DNA of 64,000 nucleotides from Viridibacillus sp050278625. GTDB taxonomy: Bacteria > Bacillota > Bacilli > Bacillales_A > Planococcaceae. The DNA lies in the NCBI RefSeq assembly GCF_050278625.1, contig NZ_JBNNTI010000005.1:1-64000 (forward strand), written 5' to 3'. Shown here in pieces: positions 61,490-64,000 of the stretch (position 1 is its first letter; each line of letters begins with the position of its first letter). A program made the position numbers and the translations under genes. The notes below the pieces were generated by a model. The model was not told the DNA's origin and made no database searches. It saw nothing but the letters and a program-made list of their open reading frames with translations.

Positions 61490-62147
61490 TTGCCAGTAAC
61501 AGAATGGTATACTATACGCGGAGTGACATTACCGACATCATGGGTTTCAGCTCTTATCGCGTTTACTTTGACTGGATTTATTCTATGGTGGCGTTATAGC
61601 AGAAAAAAAGCTAGTGTATATGCAGATCATGCCATATTTTTCATCCTAATTTGGAAATTTAGTGTGATTGTCACAGATTTGTCGTTAGTAATAAAACAAC
61701 CTTTAATTATACTATTCTTTAACGGAGGAACTTAAGGTTTCTTCATAGCGGTTGTTGCAACATGCATTTCTATATTCCGTCAATTGAAAAAGAATGCATT
61801 TGTAGCTTCTCAATTACGTACATTAACAATGACTATTATTTTAACGCAAGGCGTGTATAAAAATTGCAATGATCATACAAAGTGACGGTCTCGCATGGCG
61901 AAGGTGGCTAACAGCTATGATCTTCATCATGTGGCTTCTTATTGCCTTAAAGAATGGTCTTGATCAAGCAATTTGGCGTAAGCAACTCATCGTTTTGTTT
62001 AACTGCACGCATACAATTAGCGCATTAATACAGCCATGTGGTTTTTGGCAGAAGTCATTAATGGTAACTTTTATATTTAGTTTGTTTTTGTTACTTGTCC
62101 ATTTCTTAAAAGATAACAATCGTGAACAGATGGAGGCTTCTACATGA
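61490..62147 (+). pseudogene. Polytopic membrane protein gene, broken by a stop and a frameshift
   Basis: TTG at 61490 (after GAAAGTAGG) opens a frame with hydrophobic helices to a TAA at 61733-61735. The same frame continues at once with GFFIAVVATCISIFRQLKK to about 61858, where one extra A in an A-run shifts it; the next frame reads YKIAMIIQSDGLAWRRWLTAM and FIFSLFLLLVHFLKDNN to TGA at 62147. Repaired, it would be about 218 residues with five or six helices. The TGA overlaps the tlpA ATG, so the two were once coupled. I do not recognise the family. Confidence 0.75.
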
Positions 62148-62719
62148 AGAAAAAAATATTTGCATTGCTACTAATTGCAGCGATGATTGGATTTGCTGTC
62201 ACAAATTTTGTGAAAACAAAAGTCACTGAGGAGCAGAAAGTGGATATGAGATCAACAATTGTCGAGGACAAATTAGGTGTTAAAAATGGCTTAGCAGTTG
62301 GAGAATTGGCACCAGACTTTGAATTAGAAACGTTGGATGGAAAAAAAGTAAAGCTATCTGATTTTCAAGGGAAAAAGGTTATTTTAAATTTCTGGGCGAC
62401 TTGGTGTCCTCCTTGTAAAGCAGAAATCCCTCATATGCAAAAGTATTACGAGAACTTTGCAAAAGAAGATAACTTTGAAATCGTGGCGGTCAACTTAACA
62501 AGTTATAAAGAAAGTATAAAATATGTGGAAAAGTTTGTTAAAACGTATGAGATGACATTTCCTGTATTATTAGATACTGAGGGTGAACAAATGAATGCAT
62601 ATGATATTCACATCATTCCAACGACTTACTTCCTAGATACAAAAGGAATTATTCAGAAGAAGGTAATAGGACCTGTGGATCAAGATAGTATGCAGGAAAG
62701 TGTTAAATCGTTAAATTAA
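62144..62719 (+). CDS. TlpA/ResA-type membrane-anchored thiol-disulfide oxidoreductase
   Basis: A 191-residue extracytoplasmic thioredoxin-like protein: N-terminal signal anchor (about 3-20), then APDFELETLDGKKVKLSDFQGK, the active site FWATWCPPCKAE (CXXC) and the cis-Pro loop IHIIPTTYFLDTKG. Likely reduces disulfides outside the membrane, as ResA does in cytochrome c maturation or StoA in spore cortex synthesis; which applies cannot be told. ATG overlaps the stop of the broken membrane gene. Confidence 0.9.
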   Translation: MKKKIFALLLIAAMIGFAVTNFVKTKVTEEQKVDMRSTIVEDKLGVKNGLAVGELAPDFELETLDGKKVKLSDFQGKKVILNFWATWCPPCKAEIPHMQKYYENFAKEDNFEIVAVNLTSYKESIKYVEKFVKTYEMTFPVLLDTEGEQMNAYDIHIIPTTYFLDTKGIIQKKVIGPVDQDSMQESVKSLN

Positions 62720-62796
62720 TAAAGAAAAAACCACTTTTTGATAGTGTTAATCCCTTCTATCCGTTCATAAACTGAATAGATATGAAAGGGGTAGAC

Positions 62797-64000
62797 ATGA
62801 TGCGGAAATGTTGGGTTTTTCTTTTTTTTATAGTGTTGTTAGGGGCGACAGGGGTTTATGCAGTATCAAAAATGCAAGTATCAGAGCCTTCAAGTGCAAA
62901 AGTGAGTAAGCTAGATAAAATTGATGAAGCTTACAAACTAATTAGAAAGGAATCCGTGCATGAGACTTCTGAGGAACAGTTAGTTGAAGGGGCAATTAAA
63001 GGGATGGCGAGTTCACTGGGTGACCCATATAGCACCTATCACACAAAGGAAGAAGCTAGAATGCATAAGGAATCGTTGTCTGATTCTCGTGTTGGCATTG
63101 GAGCAGAAATCACATCTAGTGATGGACGATTTATTATTGTTTCACCGGTTAAGGCGTCTCCAGCTGAAAAGGCAGGATTAAAACCTTATGATGAAATTGT
63201 ACAAGTAAATAAAGAACGATTAGAAGGTAAATCAATGGCACAGCTCTTAGCTCTTATTCAAGGCGAAGAGGGTACAACATTAAAAATGACTATTTTCAGA
63301 CCATCAGAAGATCGTCATATTGTGGTTACAATGACTAGAGCAGCAATTTCTATGGAAACGGTGCATAGTGAAATTTTACAAGCTGATGATAATCTTCTAG
63401 GTTATGTGTCTATTTCATTATTTGGCGAAAAAACGGCTGAAGAATGGCAGAAGCATACGTCTTCTTTAATGAAACAAAAAATATCAGGTCTTATTATTGA
63501 TGTTCGTAGCAATCCAGGTGGCTATTTACGTAGTGTTGAGCAAGTTATCGGAAGTTTAGTTAAACCAGGCTCTACATATGCTTTTATGCAAAATTCACAG
63601 GGTGAGCTTGGACCGTTAGTAACTGATGAGAAGAAAGCGAAGTTGACTTTTGATGCGCAATTGAAAAAGGTACCAATTGTATTACTTCAAGACGAAGGAA
63701 GTGCCTCTGCAAGTGAAGTTTTAAGTGGAGCATTGAAAGAGTTAGATCGAGCTACGATTGCGGGTGTGAAAAGTTTTGGCAAAGGTACGGTACAAGAAAC
63801 TTGGCCATTATTAAATGGCGGAGAATTAAAGTTATCGACGCATAAATGGCTTACACCTGATAAGGAATGGATTCACGGTAAAGGAATAGAATCAACATTA
63901 CATGTAGTTCAGGATGAGTTATATCATATGGAATTACCGCCATTAACAGGTAGCTTCCAAGAGGGCGATTTCAATGAGCAGGTCCGATATGTACAAGAAG
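62797..64000 (+). CDS. Carboxy-terminal processing protease CtpA/CtpB (S41), cut by window edge
   Basis: Open from ATG 62797 (or 62800, after GAAAGGGG) to the end of the window, about 401 codons so far. N-terminal signal anchor WVFLFFIVLLGATGVYAV, the helical segment GAIKGMASSLGDPYSTY, a PDZ domain (about 100-185, VGIGAEITSSDGRFIIVSPV), and the S41 core with LIIDVRSNPGGYL, the Ser motif DEGSASASEVLSGAL and the Lys motif KSFGKGTVQ of the Ser-Lys dyad. A C-terminal peptidoglycan-binding domain may begin at FNEQVRYVQE. CtpB acts in SpoIVFA processing during sporulation in B. subtilis; its ftsEX-neighbouring position matches. Confidence 0.93.
   Translation, partial: MMRKCWVFLFFIVLLGATGVYAVSKMQVSEPSSAKVSKLDKIDEAYKLIRKESVHETSEEQLVEGAIKGMASSLGDPYSTYHTKEEARMHKESLSDSRVGIGAEITSSDGRFIIVSPVKASPAEKAGLKPYDEIVQVNKERLEGKSMAQLLALIQGEEGTTLKMTIFRPSEDRHIVVTMTRAAISMETVHSEILQADDNLLGYVSISLFGEKTAEEWQKHTSSLMKQKISGLIIDVRSNPGGYLRSVEQVIGSLVKPGSTYAFMQNSQGELGPLVTDEKKAKLTFDAQLKKVPIVLLQDEGSASASEVLSGALKELDRATIAGVKSFGKGTVQETWPLLNGGELKLSTHKWLTPDKEWIHGKGIESTLHVVQDELYHMELPPLTGSFQEGDFNEQVRYVQE

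Overview
The window is a piece of a low-GC Gram-positive chromosome. Gene content, TTG/GTG starts after strong AGGAGG sites, and the order degS-degU-degV-comF-flgM...hag-flaG-fliDST-hpf-secA-prfB-uvrBA-ftsEX-ctp point to a motile Bacillales. The biotin gene order bioD-bioA-bioY(-bioB), known from Lysinibacillus (Bacillus) sphaericus, suggests the Planococcaceae/Caryophanaceae (Lysinibacillus/Solibacillus type). The genus is inference; no rRNA or tRNA gene is present to test it.

Layout. 1-3.6 kb: 3' end of an IS4-type transposase, then a BirA-controlled biotin operon in which bioD, bioA and bioY are intact and bioB has collapsed to a remnant. 4-13.5 kb: mostly minus-strand envelope genes (TagA, CapA-like lipoprotein, two NlpC/P60 hydrolases, an LCP ligase), a plus-strand membrane-anchored trypsin-like protease, and a comK gene divergent from a small sigma-70-type factor. 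14-22 kb: malic enzyme, a decayed FMN-glutamate-synthase-like gene, BrnQ, a chemoreceptor, TagO, a decayed ISL3 transposase. 22-31 kb: second LCP protein, YigZ, DegS/DegU, a lipoprotein, DegV, comFA-comFC. 31-43 kb: late flagellar genes (yvyF, flgM, flgN, flgK, flgL, yviE, fliW, csrA, hag, an opposite-strand second flagellin, flaG, fliD, fliS, fliT). 42.5-50 kb: PilZ-like protein, hpf, a Cache-GGDEF-EAL protein, secA, prfB with its programmed frameshift. 50-64 kb: YhjD-like protein, a second comK, an IDEAL protein, uvrB-uvrA, YvlB/LiaX-like protein, ftsE-ftsX, an M23 hydrolase, a broken membrane gene, a TlpA-type thioredoxin, and the start of a CtpA/B protease.

How the parts work together. 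DegSU, FlgM/sigma-D, FliW/CsrA/hag and the ComK/ComF genes form the motility-competence decision region. Sigma-D-like promoters are visible before yvyF, hag, flaG and the reverse flagellin, and a CsrA-type hairpin lies in the hag leader. TagO, TagA and two LCP proteins belong to wall teichoic acid synthesis and attachment. The NlpC/P60 enzymes (one with a WalR-type box), FtsEX, the M23 protein and Ctp belong to peptidoglycan remodelling.

I did not find a clearly new multi-gene system. The least ordinary features are the second flagellin facing against the operon with its own sigma-D promoter, two ComK paralogues (one beside a sigma factor), two 21-bp-period tandem arrays between genes, a 427-bp MITE-like insertion that splits the degV terminator, a structured repeat whose inverted-repeat arm contains the prfB stop codon, and several gene ruins (bioB, glutamate-synthase-like, ISL3, a membrane gene beside tlpA).
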